This document shows, in pieces, positions 1 to 9,122 of a DNA stretch of 64,000 nucleotides. Every line of letters starts with the position of its first letter. The stretch's first letter is position 1. The stretch is from Henriciella sp965212615. Its GTDB lineage: Bacteria > Pseudomonadota > Alphaproteobacteria > Caulobacterales > Hyphomonadaceae. The stretch spans positions 1,550,001 through 1,614,000 of the forward strand of contig OZ243114.1 in NCBI GenBank assembly GCA_965212615.1, written 5' to 3'. A program made the position numbers and the translations under genes. Under the pieces are notes generated by a model. That model was not told the origin of the DNA and ran no database searches. It saw only the letters and a program-made list of their open reading frames with translations.

Positions 1-2
1 CG

Positions 3-371
3 GCGGCTCGCGATATCACTGCCTGTGTGATGTCGGAGCGTGACGCGCTGGTCTATACCGATCCGGTTGTGGCCGCGGCCGAGGTCAATAATCGCTCCAA
101 GACCTATCGCTTCCTGGTGGATGAGCTGGGCGGCTATTCGCTGTCAAATGAGGCGGGCGAGGTGCAGGCCTTCACCGTCAGCGATGGCATCACGGTGCGG
201 CCACCGGCGCGGCCGGTCGACATGGCGGCGACCGGCGATGCCCGCAATGGCGGCTATCCGGGCGGCGTCATCGTGATTGGCGGTCAATCCGCGAATGGCG
301 CCCACATGGTCACATTCATCGATCCAAGCCGGGTTACGATGGAACCGTTTGGCTATTCTCCGAGCGAGTGA
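3..371 (+). CDS. C-terminal part of a protein, possibly a GspH/FimT-type pseudopilin (cut by window edge)
   Basis: The reading frame is open from the first bases of the window, so the true start lies upstream. About 120 residues are visible. They look beta-rich and end in a Gly-rich strand pair (YPGGVIVIGG) followed by a strand and a short tail. This loosely resembles the C-terminal half of GspH/FimT pseudopilins, but no diagnostic motif is present and the N-terminal methylation helix would lie outside the window. The 3' end overlaps the convergent heme A synthase gene by 38 nt. The frame is probably real; the function is a guess. Confidence 0.35.
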   Translation, partial: AARDITACVMSERDALVYTDPVVAAAEVNNRSKTYRFLVDELGGYSLSNEAGEVQAFTVSDGITVRPPARPVDMAATGDARNGGYPGGVIVIGGQSANGAHMVTFIDPSRVTMEPFGYSPSE

Positions 372-1377
372 CCCAGACCAGCCAGACGGCGCTGAGCAGT
401 ACCACGACACCGAGGCCCTGATGCACCAGCGCAATCGGCAGCGGCGCCGCATTGACCAGTGTCAGGATGCCCCACAAGGCCTGGACAGAGACCAGAGCCG
501 CAACCAGGTTAAACCCCCTGGAGACGGATGAACCGCGCGCCAGATAGGCCCCGACCAGAGCCAGCGCCCATAATGTATAAGCAAAGAAGCGATGATTGAA
601 CTGGGTCGCGGCCCGGCCTTCGAACAGGCTGCGGGCGCCGAGCTGCGGATCAACATAATGGGACGGGATCAGTTCCCCGGCCATTAGCGGCCAATCAGTA
701 TAAGTTCGCCCGGCATCAAGGCCGGCGACCAGCGCCCCGGTCAGCATTTGCAGACTGGTCAGGATCAGCAGCGCCAGGGCCACCACGCGCAGCCTCTGGC
801 CGACCTCGCGCCGCGGCTGCTCGCCAAGATCGAGCCAGTACCAGGCCGTCACCGCGATAATCAGCAAGGCCAGGCCGAAATGCGTCATCAGGCGATATGG
901 CGCCACATCCAGACGATCAGTGTCGCCAATGCCGCTGGCCACCATCCACCAGCCAATGAAGCCCTGCAGGCCGCCCAGCGCAATCAGGATGATCAGGCGG
1001 ACCAGCCATTTGCGCGACAACCAGCGTTTGGCGGCGAACCAGACCAGGCCGGCGATCGCGACCAGGCCGATCAGGCGGCCAAACAGGCGATGGCCCCATT
1101 CCCACCAATAGATGTACTGGAACTCGGCCAGGCTCATATTGTAATTCTGTTGCTGGAACTCGGCCGTCTGCTTGTACTTGTCGAACTCAGCCAGCCAGGC
1201 GGCTTCGCCGAAAGGCGGCAAGGCGCCCTTGAGCGGCTCCCATTCGGTGATCGACAGACCAGAATCAGTCAGACGGGTAGCGCCGCCGATCAGGATCATG
1301 GCATAGACCATGAGACCGATCAGGATCAGCCAGCGGCGCATCCAGCGTGCGGCATCAGGAGAAGTTGCGTCAGGCAT
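334..1377 (-). CDS. ctaA: Heme A synthase (COX15/CtaA family)
   Basis: Integral membrane enzyme that oxidises the C8 methyl of heme O to give heme A for aa3-type cytochrome oxidase. The 347-residue protein has about eight hydrophobic segments. Family signatures are visible: an early GGATRLTDSGLSITEW stretch after the first helix, then WWEWGHRLFGRLIG with a heme-ligand-type His, and a second HR pair (NHRFFAY) in the C-terminal half. I chose the ATG at 1377; an upstream in-frame start would add 15 residues that do not match the family N-terminus. It stands alone here, divergent from the DUF2842 gene, with no other oxidase assembly gene nearby. Confidence 0.93.
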   Translation of the reverse strand: MPDATSPDAARWMRRWLILIGLMVYAMILIGGATRLTDSGLSITEWEPLKGALPPFGEAAWLAEFDKYKQTAEFQQQNYNMSLAEFQYIYWWEWGHRLFGRLIGLVAIAGLVWFAAKRWLSRKWLVRLIILIALGGLQGFIGWWMVASGIGDTDRLDVAPYRLMTHFGLALLIIAVTAWYWLDLGEQPRREVGQRLRVVALALLILTSLQMLTGALVAGLDAGRTYTDWPLMAGELIPSHYVDPQLGARSLFEGRAATQFNHRFFAYTLWALALVGAYLARGSSVSRGFNLVAALVSVQALWGILTLVNAAPLPIALVHQGLGVVVLLSAVWLVWVTRSENSQTVPS

Positions 1378-1451
1378 AATGGGCTCTATTTGTCGCTCCA
1401 GCCTCGAACAGCAAGCGGCCACACGGTCGCAGCAACAGGGAAAAGCAGTTC

Positions 1452-1661
1452 ATGTCCCGATCAAAACGCAGACTTGTCGCCAGCGTCATTATCATGGCGT
1501 TCCTGATTTTCTGGATCTGGGGCGCCGCGACGATTGGCTCACAGCTCGCCGCCGCGCCGAAATGGGCGAGCCTGCTTTTCTTCGTGATTGCCGGCATTGG
1601 CTGGGCCTTGCCGCTGAAACCGGTCTTCACCTGGATGAATTCCGGACCGGCAGAGGACTAG
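1452..1661 (+). CDS. DUF2842 family small membrane protein
   Basis: A 69-residue protein with two transmembrane helices (about residues 9-28 and 40-57) and a basic N-terminus. Size and pattern (WALPLKPVFTWM at the end) fit DUF2842, a small inner-membrane family largely limited to Alphaproteobacteria, with no established function. It is divergent from the heme A synthase gene, which fits the common alphaproteobacterial placement of DUF2842 near respiratory genes. The start ATG at 1452 gives a basic MSRSKRR leader. Confidence 0.7.
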   Translation: MSRSKRRLVASVIIMAFLIFWIWGAATIGSQLAAAPKWASLLFFVIAGIGWALPLKPVFTWMNSGPAED

Positions 1662-1711
1662 GCCGAGCGCCGCGCCGATTATCCCGGGCTCGCCCCGGGA
1701 CCGTCGGCAGT

Positions 1712-3040
1712 TTAGGCATTCGCCTTTTCGCGATCGCGATGGCGCTGGTTTTTGCCAGGCCGTTTGCGGGATCTCTGCTTGGCCTTGGACACGCCGTCCG
1801 GGCGATTGCGCCGCGAGCCTTGCTGCGGCGGTTTGCCAGAGCGCCGTGACGGCCCTTTCGGTTTGCGCACACGGACCGATGGATCCGGCGTCGGCAGCAT
1901 GAAATCCTCACACCCGTCCGGAGTGGGCAGAACCTCGACTTGCATACGGGTGATCTTTTCAACCTCGCGCAGATAATACAGCTCATCCTCGGCCACCAGC
2001 GAGATTGAAATGCCGTCCCTGCCGGCCCGCGCCGTGCGGCCGATGCGGTGGACATATTGTTCAGCCACATTCGGCATCTCGAAATTGATGACATGGCTGA
2101 TGCCATCAATGTCGATACCGCGGGCAGCAATGTCAGTGGCGATCAGGATCCGGCACTCACCAGACTTGAACGCGGCCAGCGCTTTCAGCCGCTGCGACTG
2201 CGATTTGTTGCCATGAATGGCCAGCGCCTTGTGGCCTTTGGCCATCAGCTTGCGCACCACCTTGTCGGCGCCATGCTTGGTACGGGTGAAGACCAGGGCG
2301 CGATCAATGCCTGGATCCTCCAGCAATTTGCCGAGCACGGGCAATTTGTGATTGTTCGGCACATGCAGCACGCCCTGGGTGACGCGCTCGGCTGTGGTGC
2401 TTTCTGGCGCGACTGAAACCCGGACCGGATCATCGAGATATTTGCCCGCGAGATCTTCGATCAGTTTCGGCATCGTCGCCGAGAATAGCAGCGTCTGGCG
2501 ATCCTCCGGCACCTCGGCGAGGATCTTTCTGAGATCATGGATGAAGCCCATGTCCAGCATCTGGTCGGCTTCGTCCAGGATCAGCACTTCGACATCGCGC
2601 AGCCGCACTGCATCCTGACTCATCAGGTCGAGCAGCCGGCCCGGCGTGGCGACCAGGACATGACAGCCCTTTTGCAGGTCGCGGATCTGGCGATTGATCT
2701 TGACCCCGCCAAACACGGTCTGGGTGACGCAGTCCATATATTTCGAATAGGTCCGGAAACTGTCGGCAATCTGGCCCGCCAGCTCACGCGTCGGCGCCAG
2801 CACCAGCACCCGTGTGTGTTTCGATTTGCGGTTTTCCGGCTCCTCCAGCAGGAAGTCGAGCGTCGGCAACGCGAACGCGGCAGTCTTGCCGGTGCCGGTC
2901 TGGGCGATGCCGAGCATGTCGCGGCCATCCAGCAAATGCGGAATGGCCTGCGCCTGGATCGGCGTTGGGGTGTCATATCCTTCGGCTGTGACAGCTTTCA
3001 GGACCTGCTTGTGCAGATCCATTTCGGTAAATGTGGTCAC
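1712..3040 (-). CDS. rhlE: DEAD-box ATP-dependent RNA helicase, RhlE type
   Basis: A 442-residue RNA helicase for RNA remodelling, usually in ribosome assembly or cold adaptation. All helicase motifs are visible: Q motif region near residue 28, motif I AQTGTGKT (46-53), Ia PTRELAGQ, motif II DEAD near 156, motif III SAT, then ARGIDID and HRIGRTARAGR in the second RecA domain. The last 70 residues are very Lys/Arg-rich, a typical RNA-binding tail of the RhlE group. About 250 nt without genes lie upstream, a long leader as is common for this family, but I see no clear structured element in it. Confidence 0.93.
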   Translation of the reverse strand: MTTFTEMDLHKQVLKAVTAEGYDTPTPIQAQAIPHLLDGRDMLGIAQTGTGKTAAFALPTLDFLLEEPENRKSKHTRVLVLAPTRELAGQIADSFRTYSKYMDCVTQTVFGGVKINRQIRDLQKGCHVLVATPGRLLDLMSQDAVRLRDVEVLILDEADQMLDMGFIHDLRKILAEVPEDRQTLLFSATMPKLIEDLAGKYLDDPVRVSVAPESTTAERVTQGVLHVPNNHKLPVLGKLLEDPGIDRALVFTRTKHGADKVVRKLMAKGHKALAIHGNKSQSQRLKALAAFKSGECRILIATDIAARGIDIDGISHVINFEMPNVAEQYVHRIGRTARAGRDGISISLVAEDELYYLREVEKITRMQVEVLPTPDGCEDFMLPTPDPSVRVRKPKGPSRRSGKPPQQGSRRNRPDGVSKAKQRSRKRPGKNQRHRDREKANA

Positions 3041-3294
3041 AAGAAATCTTTCTTCGTGCGAGCGCAGGCCAGCTTCGGCGCCGCGCTCAATCCCCGGGTC
3101 GGGGCGTGATCGGGAACGGCCTGCGTGAAAGAGGGCGTTGGGGAATTTCGGTCTGAAGAGACGGGCTCAAGCTGGCTGAAACAGCCAGGCTGCGATTCAC
3201 GCTGCCGGTCTCATGCGCGGGTGAGCGCGCTGCGACGCGGGCCACATGCAACTGCTTTGCTTAAAGGTCAATGAACGCGGCGCAGCACAGGTGC

Positions 3295-4215
3295 CTATTC
3301 ATCATCCTGTATTTTCTTGGCTTCCTTGCGCAAGCGGGCAAACATCTCTGAGACGTCTTCGTCCTCTTCGCTGTCGGACTTGGCCTCCGCGCCGGCCAAT
3401 TGCTCCAGAGTGAGCTCATCTTCTTCCTCGATCACCAGTTCAGCCTCAACCGGTTCAGGTGCCGGGGTTTCGTCCTTTGGTTCGGGCGCTGGCTCGGTCC
3501 GTTCGTCTTCGCGTTCGAACAGGTCTGCTGCGGCACTGCCAAAGCGTCCGATCACGGTTTCGGCGCAGATCAGGGTCTGGCCGGGGCGCGGCAATACTTC
3601 GACGCTGGCAGGAACATAGAGATCGCACCAGCCACCCAGCCGCAGCGTGCCGATATTGCGGCCCAGCCGCACCGCATCGCCGGCTTCATTGGCAATCTCG
3701 AGCCGTGGCCCGAGGCCGCCTGTGGCGAGGCGCAGGCCAACGGCGCGCGATCCGCTTTCAAGCGAGACATAAGCGACTGCGAGGCCTGGTCGATCCGGCT
3801 TCATCGCCGCGAACGCTGCCGGGTCGCCGGTTTCGAGAATGACATGGTCAATGGCGCCATCCATCGGCGCATGCACGCCATTGGTCTTGGTCGGACCGAC
3901 AGAAATGCGGATCCGGGTCCAGCCTGCTCCTTGCAGGCGCAGCTCGTCCGGCGGCGTGGCGCCGCCCACGGACACGACCAGGCCATCCGTCGGCGCTGTG
4001 ATCAGATCTTCGGCTTCGGGCGGCGTGCGCTCGGCTGTGCGGGTGGCAAACAAGATCACGATCGCCGCGACGAAGCCAATCCAGAAGAGCGGCCCCCAGA
4101 CAATCCCAAGCAGAATACCCACAAGCCACGCCGCCAGCGCCCCGACATAGCCTTCCAGATCAAAGCCGGCCCTGAGCCACGGAAAACTCTTGCGGCTGAA
4201 GTCTTCGTCTGACAT
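3295..4215 (-). CDS. psd: Phosphatidylserine decarboxylase-like protein with acidic C-terminal tail
   Basis: Related to the short, membrane-bound phosphatidylserine decarboxylases that make phosphatidylethanolamine. Residues 26-57 form a hydrophobic hairpin. Residues 73-125 carry the family pattern (APTDGLVVSV, then TNGVHAPMDG with the conserved His). The Gly-Ser pair expected for autocleavage to the pyruvoyl group sits at 226-227 in RFGSAAADLF, where the following strand is Ala-rich rather than hydrophobic. Some 75 strongly acidic residues follow, which is unusual because the alpha chain normally ends soon after the Ser. The start at 4215 is chosen because AGGAGG lies 9 nt upstream; an ATG at 4221 is too close. 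It lies 13 nt downstream of the ABC exporter gene, in the same direction. Confidence 0.7.
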   Translation of the reverse strand: MSDEDFSRKSFPWLRAGFDLEGYVGALAAWLVGILLGIVWGPLFWIGFVAAIVILFATRTAERTPPEAEDLITAPTDGLVVSVGGATPPDELRLQGAGWTRIRISVGPTKTNGVHAPMDGAIDHVILETGDPAAFAAMKPDRPGLAVAYVSLESGSRAVGLRLATGGLGPRLEIANEAGDAVRLGRNIGTLRLGGWCDLYVPASVEVLPRPGQTLICAETVIGRFGSAAADLFEREDERTEPAPEPKDETPAPEPVEAELVIEEEDELTLEQLAGAEAKSDSEEDEDVSEMFARLRKEAKKIQDDE

Positions 4216-4228
4216 GGGCATGCGCCTC

Positions 4229-6070
4229 CTATTCGGCCGCTGCGACGGTGAGTGCGTCCCGCTTGGCTTGTCGCGCCCACATATCGGCATATTCGCCGTC
4301 GGCTGCCAAGAGTGCGGCATGTGTTCCGCGTTCAACCACCTGTCCGGCCTTGAGGACGACAATCTCATCGGCGTTCTGCACCGTGGACAGGCGGTGCGCC
4401 ACCATCAGCGTCGTGCGACCCTTGGAGGCCTCGTCCAGGGCTTCCTGAACCGCGGCCTCGGTGGCGCTGTCGAGGGCCGAGGTCGCCTCATCGAGCACCA
4501 GGATGGCCGGATTGGCGAGAATCACGCGGGCAATCCCGACCCGTTGCTTTTCGCCGCCAGAGAGTTTCAGGCCGCGCTCGCCGACCCGCGTGTCCCAGCC
4601 GTCAGGCAAGTTTTCGATGAAATCGAGCAATTGCGCCCGCCGGGCTGCATCGCGCAGGTCATCGAGGCTGGCATCCGGCTTGGCATAGCTGATATTGGAT
4701 TTGATCGTTTCATTGAACAGGACCACATCCTGCGGCACCAGGCCGAGCGAGCGGCGCAGGCTTTCCTGGGTGACATCGCGGACATCCTTGCCATCGATCA
4801 AGACCCGGCCGCCAAGCACATCATAGAAGCGGAAGAGCAGCTTGAGCAGCGTCGACTTGCCGGCCCCCGAGGTGCCGACAAAGGCGATCTTCTTGCCCGC
4901 CGGGAGACTGAAATTCACATCCTTCACGCCGACTGCGCGGGCATCATGGGTGAAACTGACATCTTCGAATACGACATCGCCCTTGACCTCGGTCAGCGTT
5001 TCGGCGCCATCCTTGTCAGCGACCTCCGGCTTCATCTCGAGCAAGCCATACAGCTTTTCCAGATCGACCGCGCCTTGCTTGATCTCGCGCCAGGCCCAGC
5101 CCAGGATATTGAGCGGCGCATAAAGCGAGACGAACAGCATCTGCACCGCAATGATGCCACCAATCTCCATCTGCCCCTGGGTCACGTTCCAGGCCGACAG
5201 GATCAACGCCACGGCCATGCCGAACATCATCACGAAGGCCTGGGTGGCGTTGAGCACATACATGCTGCGCACGGTCTCGACATAATGATGGTTATAGGTC
5301 TTCATCGCCCCGTCAAAGCGGCCGGTTTCACGGCGCTCGGCGGCGAAGGATTTGACGGTTTCGAAATTGGTCAGAATGTCGACCGCGATGCCGCGAAAGC
5401 GCGTATCGGCGACATTCATCCGGCGGCGCTGGCGTACCCGCCATTCGGTGATCAGGATCGTCGCGATGGCATAGATCACCACTGTGACAATCGCGATCAG
5501 GCCGAGCCAGGGATCATAGGCCACGGCCAGCGCGATCGCGGCCAGGATCAGCCGGACGAAAGTCGGTCCGATATTGAAAGCAAGAAAGCGGATCAGATAA
5601 TCAATCGCGCCGGCGCCGCGCTCGATCACCCGGTTCAGAGCGCCGGTGCGGCGGGTCTGATGAAATCCGAGCGACAGGCTTTGTGCATGTCCGAAAGCAT
5701 CGACGCAGGCGAGACGCTGGGCATCCTGGCTGACCGGTGAAAACAGCCAGTCGCGCAGCTGCGGCATTGCCCGGGCCGTGAACTGAACCCCGAGGGCCAG
5801 GCCAATCCATGTCGCGGCCGGGCCGAAACCGGCGACAATGCCTTGATCATTGGCAACCAGCTTGTTGACCCCGATCCCGACCAGGATGGGAGCGATCACT
5901 TCCAGTACAGCCGCGGCCAGGGTCAGCAAGATGGCGAGCACCATGATCGGGCGCCATTTGCTAAGCTCTGGCCGGGCCAGCAGTTTCAGGATCCGGCCGA
6001 TCGAAACGCCAATGCCGCCATCGGCGCTTTCGATCTTGTCGGGATCTGTGGTTTGAGCGTGCGCATTCAT
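4229..6070 (-). CDS. ABC exporter, Atm1/HMT1 (ABCB7-like) type, fused permease and ATPase
   Basis: A 613-residue half-transporter with six transmembrane helices in the first 350 residues and one nucleotide-binding domain. Walker A GTSGAGKST, Q-loop, signature LSGGEKQR, Walker B ILVLDEATSALD and the H-loop AHRLST are intact. The DILTNFETVKSFAAERRE region in the permease half is typical of the mitochondrial Atm1-like group, which exports glutathione-linked sulfur or metal compounds. It probably homodimerises in the inner membrane. The start ATG at 6070 is preferred over 6136, which adds an unrelated leader. The PSD-like gene follows closely and may be cotranscribed. Confidence 0.88.
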   Translation of the reverse strand: MNAHAQTTDPDKIESADGGIGVSIGRILKLLARPELSKWRPIMVLAILLTLAAAVLEVIAPILVGIGVNKLVANDQGIVAGFGPAATWIGLALGVQFTARAMPQLRDWLFSPVSQDAQRLACVDAFGHAQSLSLGFHQTRRTGALNRVIERGAGAIDYLIRFLAFNIGPTFVRLILAAIALAVAYDPWLGLIAIVTVVIYAIATILITEWRVRQRRRMNVADTRFRGIAVDILTNFETVKSFAAERRETGRFDGAMKTYNHHYVETVRSMYVLNATQAFVMMFGMAVALILSAWNVTQGQMEIGGIIAVQMLFVSLYAPLNILGWAWREIKQGAVDLEKLYGLLEMKPEVADKDGAETLTEVKGDVVFEDVSFTHDARAVGVKDVNFSLPAGKKIAFVGTSGAGKSTLLKLLFRFYDVLGGRVLIDGKDVRDVTQESLRRSLGLVPQDVVLFNETIKSNISYAKPDASLDDLRDAARRAQLLDFIENLPDGWDTRVGERGLKLSGGEKQRVGIARVILANPAILVLDEATSALDSATEAAVQEALDEASKGRTTLMVAHRLSTVQNADEIVVLKAGQVVERGTHAALLAADGEYADMWARQAKRDALTVAAAE

Positions 6071-6166
6071 AGCCCGCCATATGGGGCGAGCCGCGAGGTC
6101 TGCATAGGGGTATTTGTGAAAGAAGCCGCCGATCAAGGATTAGCGGCTTCGTTCAGAGTGGCGGAT

Positions 6167-8335
6167 TTAGAACCGTCCGCTGAGCGTGATTTTCGCGTTC
6201 AGCGGGGCCCCAACCGTGGCCTGATGGGTGCTGTGCGAGGTCGGGAAATAGAGCTCATCGGTGAGATTTTCGATGTTCAGCTGAAGGCGCAAATCATCGG
6301 AAATGTCATAATAAGCGGCCGCATCGAAGCGGGTATAGGATGGCAGGGTCGGGTGTGGCCCGGTGGTGCCAATATCGCGGTCGGTGATGAAGGACTCATC
6401 CTGATAGGTGGCGCCAAGGCCGAAGCCGAGCTTGTCGGTCACCTGATAAGCGCCCCAGACCGAGAACGTGTTCTCTGGCAGCTCGCGCGGGATTTCCGCG
6501 CCATTATCGGTTTCGCCATCGAGATAGCTATAGCCGGCAGTCACGAAGAGCTGTTCGGTGAGATTGCCCTGCAGCTGGACTTCAAAGCCATCAATTTCGA
6601 GGCCGCGGACTTCGAAATTCTCGCCGGTCGTGTCGTCGCGGTCCGCCCGGGTCTGCTCGTTCTGGAAATAGGCCGCGGTCAGGCTGAGGCCCGGGATGAA
6701 ATCCCACTTCACGCCAATCTCGGCGGTTTCGAAAATGTCAGGATCGAACGGATCGCCGCCACTGATCGTGACAAACTGTTCCCCGGATCGCGGCAGGAAG
6801 CTTTCGCTATAGCTGGCATAGAGCGAGATGTTCTCTTGCGGCTTGAATACCAGACCAGCGCGCGGAGAGACGCGGTCATCCGTGCTGGATCGGCGCTCAA
6901 CCGCGACCGTGCCGGTATCGAACAGGACCGGATCGACCACATCGACCGCGAAGTCGAAGCTGTCAAAGCGCAGTCCGAGCACAATATCGAGATACGGATT
7001 CACTTCGATCTGGTCATTCACATAGACCGAGAAAACCTCCACTTCCGCTTCTGAGCGGTCATTCAAATCGGTGGTGAAGTCATTGCTGGTTGCCAGGCCA
7101 TCAAAATTGGTGCCGACACCGCCGCGGAAATCGAGCGGGTGCTGGACCATGAAGAATTCAACATCATCCGACGAGCCGGTCCAGAACGCATTGAAGCGAT
7201 CATTATCGTTCGAGGTATCGATATATTCCGCCCCGGCGACAAAGGTGTGGCCAATCGCGCCGGTTTCAAACTCGCCGATCAGATCGCCGGTCAGGGTGAA
7301 GCTCTGGCGCTGGGTGGTGTCGCGATAACCATCAATGCCGACCCGGGTCGCATCTGCGGCCTGATCAAAGGATGAGGCGTAGAAGTTCTGATACAGCTTG
7401 TCATAGTCGCTATAAGAGGCCGACACACGGCCTTTCAGATTGTCACTGAATTGGTGCTGCATGACCCCGCGCAGAATGTGGGCTTCCAGCTCGGTCGTGT
7501 TCAGGTCAGCGTCGCCAAAGACGATGTCTTCGAACGCCTCAACCGGCTCGCCATTGGCGCCGGTGGGAATGCCGCGATCGATGAAGCGCTGATGATCGAT
7601 ATATTCATAAGACAGATCCAGCGTGGTGTCCGGGGTCAGTGCGATCTTGGCGCTCGGGTTGATCCCGAACCGGTCACCATCATAAAAGTCGCGATGGTTT
7701 TCGAGGCGCTCATACATCGCATTGATGCGGATCGCAGCATTGTCGCTGACAATGAAATTGCTATCCAGCTGGGCCCCGAAAGCGCCGAAACTGTCAATTG
7801 ACGCCTGATAGCCGGTGAATTGTTCATCGAGATCAGCCTTCTTGGTCACCCGATTGATCAGGCCGCCCGTGCCGCCGCGCCCGAATAACAGCGCATTGGC
7901 GCCGCGCAGCACCTCAACCTGCTCGAGATTGTAGAGCGGGCGGTAATATTGAACATCATCGCGAACGCCATCGATGAAGAAGTCAGCGGTCGAGCGGACG
8001 CCCCGGAACACGACCGCATCGCGGTGACCCTCGCCTTGCGACGCGGTCACGCCCGGCGTGTAGCTGATAATGTCGGAAATGCTGTCAAACCCCTGTTTGA
8101 GGATTTGATCCGCGGTGATGATGGACAGGCTTTGCGGCACATCAATGATCGGCGTCGGCGCCTTCAGCGCATTGACCTGATCAGTATAGAGATATTGTCC
8201 CACGACGACGATTTCGTCTTGCACATAGACATCGTCATACGCCGCATCGGCAGGCGTCTCGGCCATTGCCATCGGTGCAGCAAGTACGACAGAAAGCGCG
8301 GCTGTGCAGAGCAACTGGGAGGAGAAGTGGGTCAT
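6167..8335 (-). CDS. TonB-dependent siderophore receptor
   Basis: A 722-residue outer-membrane receptor. A signal peptide ends near AMAMAET, followed by a TonB-box-like DEIVVVG. The plug contains DVPQSLSIIT, TPGVTAS and VEVLRGANALLFGRGGTGGLIN. The barrel finishes with a C-terminal aromatic (SGRF), as expected for BAM assembly. The plug pattern and size match the ferrichrome/catecholate receptor group (TIGR01783-like). Two Fur-like boxes lie 50-95 nt upstream, which fits control by iron. No siderophore biosynthesis or ABC uptake genes are adjacent, so the ligand cannot be told. Confidence 0.9.
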   Translation of the reverse strand: MTHFSSQLLCTAALSVVLAAPMAMAETPADAAYDDVYVQDEIVVVGQYLYTDQVNALKAPTPIIDVPQSLSIITADQILKQGFDSISDIISYTPGVTASQGEGHRDAVVFRGVRSTADFFIDGVRDDVQYYRPLYNLEQVEVLRGANALLFGRGGTGGLINRVTKKADLDEQFTGYQASIDSFGAFGAQLDSNFIVSDNAAIRINAMYERLENHRDFYDGDRFGINPSAKIALTPDTTLDLSYEYIDHQRFIDRGIPTGANGEPVEAFEDIVFGDADLNTTELEAHILRGVMQHQFSDNLKGRVSASYSDYDKLYQNFYASSFDQAADATRVGIDGYRDTTQRQSFTLTGDLIGEFETGAIGHTFVAGAEYIDTSNDNDRFNAFWTGSSDDVEFFMVQHPLDFRGGVGTNFDGLATSNDFTTDLNDRSEAEVEVFSVYVNDQIEVNPYLDIVLGLRFDSFDFAVDVVDPVLFDTGTVAVERRSSTDDRVSPRAGLVFKPQENISLYASYSESFLPRSGEQFVTISGGDPFDPDIFETAEIGVKWDFIPGLSLTAAYFQNEQTRADRDDTTGENFEVRGLEIDGFEVQLQGNLTEQLFVTAGYSYLDGETDNGAEIPRELPENTFSVWGAYQVTDKLGFGLGATYQDESFITDRDIGTTGPHPTLPSYTRFDAAAYYDISDDLRLQLNIENLTDELYFPTSHSTHQATVGAPLNAKITLSGRF

Positions 8336-8382
8336 TATGGGTACTACCTGAAAAACAATCGATGCGCCCGCTTAGAAGACTC

Positions 8383-8401
8383 GTAAATGAAAATCAATCG
8401 C
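8383..8401 (-). promoter_or_regulatory. Fur-like box 1 upstream of TonB receptor
   Basis: Read on the minus strand this is GCGATTGATTTTCATTTAC, which resembles the classical Fur hexamer array (GATAAT-like repeats around TTTTCATT). It lies about 50 nt upstream of the receptor start codon. This is a match by eye only. Confidence 0.4.
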
Positions 8402-8411
8402 AACAAGAACG

Positions 8412-8430
8412 AAAATGCAAATCAGTCGCA
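8412..8430 (-). promoter_or_regulatory. Fur-like box 2 upstream of TonB receptor
   Basis: Contains TGCAAATCAGTCGCA, an imperfect palindrome with TGC/GCA outer arms as seen in alphaproteobacterial Fur sites. It shares the core AATCA(A/G)TCGCA with box 1, 29 nt away, so the two look like a repeated operator. Confidence 0.4.
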
Positions 8431-8558
8431 GAAATATCACAGGTATTTCTACCTAGTTCGACCCGGCATTGAAAACAGCGGCGCAGAGACAGCTTGGTTC
8501 TGGTTTTCGCAACGAAACTCCTTTAAGGCTCGTCCGGTTTGAATCAGAGGCTAGATGA

Positions 8559-9122
8559 ATGACCGGTTTAAAGTCTGTTTGTGTGTATTGCGGCTCCTCG
8601 AATGATGTGAAGCCTGATTATTTGCGCTTGGCGCAGGATCTTGGGCGGACGCTGGCACAGAGAAATATTCGCCTGGTCTATGGCGGCGGCGGGGTTGGCC
8701 TGATGGGCGCTTGTGCCCGTGCCGTGCATTCTGATGGCGGCGAAGTGCTTGGCATCATGCCGCGTTTCCTGCTGCAAAAGGAACGCATCTTCGAGGAAGT
8801 GCCGCACGAGATTGTTGATGACATGCACACTCGCAAGCAGCGCATGTTCGACGAAAGTGATGCCTTCATCGTCCTGCCTGGCGGCATTGGCACACTGGAA
8901 GAAGCCGTCGAAATGCTGAGCTGGGCCCGGCTCGGCCTGCACGCCAAGCCGATGGCCTTTCTCGATGAAGACGGGTTCTGGGCGCCCTTCTTCGAGCTGA
9001 TGGATCACATCATCGATGGCAAGTTCACGCCGCAGGAATTTCGCGCCGCCCTGGTCCACGAACATACGCCGGAAGCGTCGATCCAGGCCTTGTGTGATCG
9101 GGTGGTCAAGCTCGGCGACTAA
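8559..9122 (+). CDS. LOG family protein (TIGR00730; putative nucleotide phosphoribohydrolase)
   Basis: A 187-residue cytoplasmic protein with the lysine-decarboxylase-like Rossmann fold. The signature PGGIGTLEE is present near residue 108, together with VYCGSS at the N-terminus and YGGGGVGLMG. Members of this family release ribose-5-phosphate from nucleoside monophosphates (cytokinin activation in plants, nucleotide salvage in bacteria). The start ATG at 8559 gives the standard N-terminus. The stop codon overlaps that of the convergent gltX gene. Confidence 0.88.
   Translation: MTGLKSVCVYCGSSNDVKPDYLRLAQDLGRTLAQRNIRLVYGGGGVGLMGACARAVHSDGGEVLGIMPRFLLQKERIFEEVPHEIVDDMHTRKQRMFDESDAFIVLPGGIGTLEEAVEMLSWARLGLHAKPMAFLDEDGFWAPFFELMDHIIDGKFTPQEFRAALVHEHTPEASIQALCDRVVKLGD

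Noticed and set aside
4190..5740. 516-codon open frame on the plus strand
   Set aside because: It lies antisense to the ABC exporter, whose motifs are complete; the translation shows no domain and is rich in Asp/His/Gln, typical of a shadow frame in GC-rich DNA.
5843..7054. 403-codon open frame on the plus strand
   Set aside because: Antisense to the ABC exporter and the TonB receptor, both of which are clear genes.
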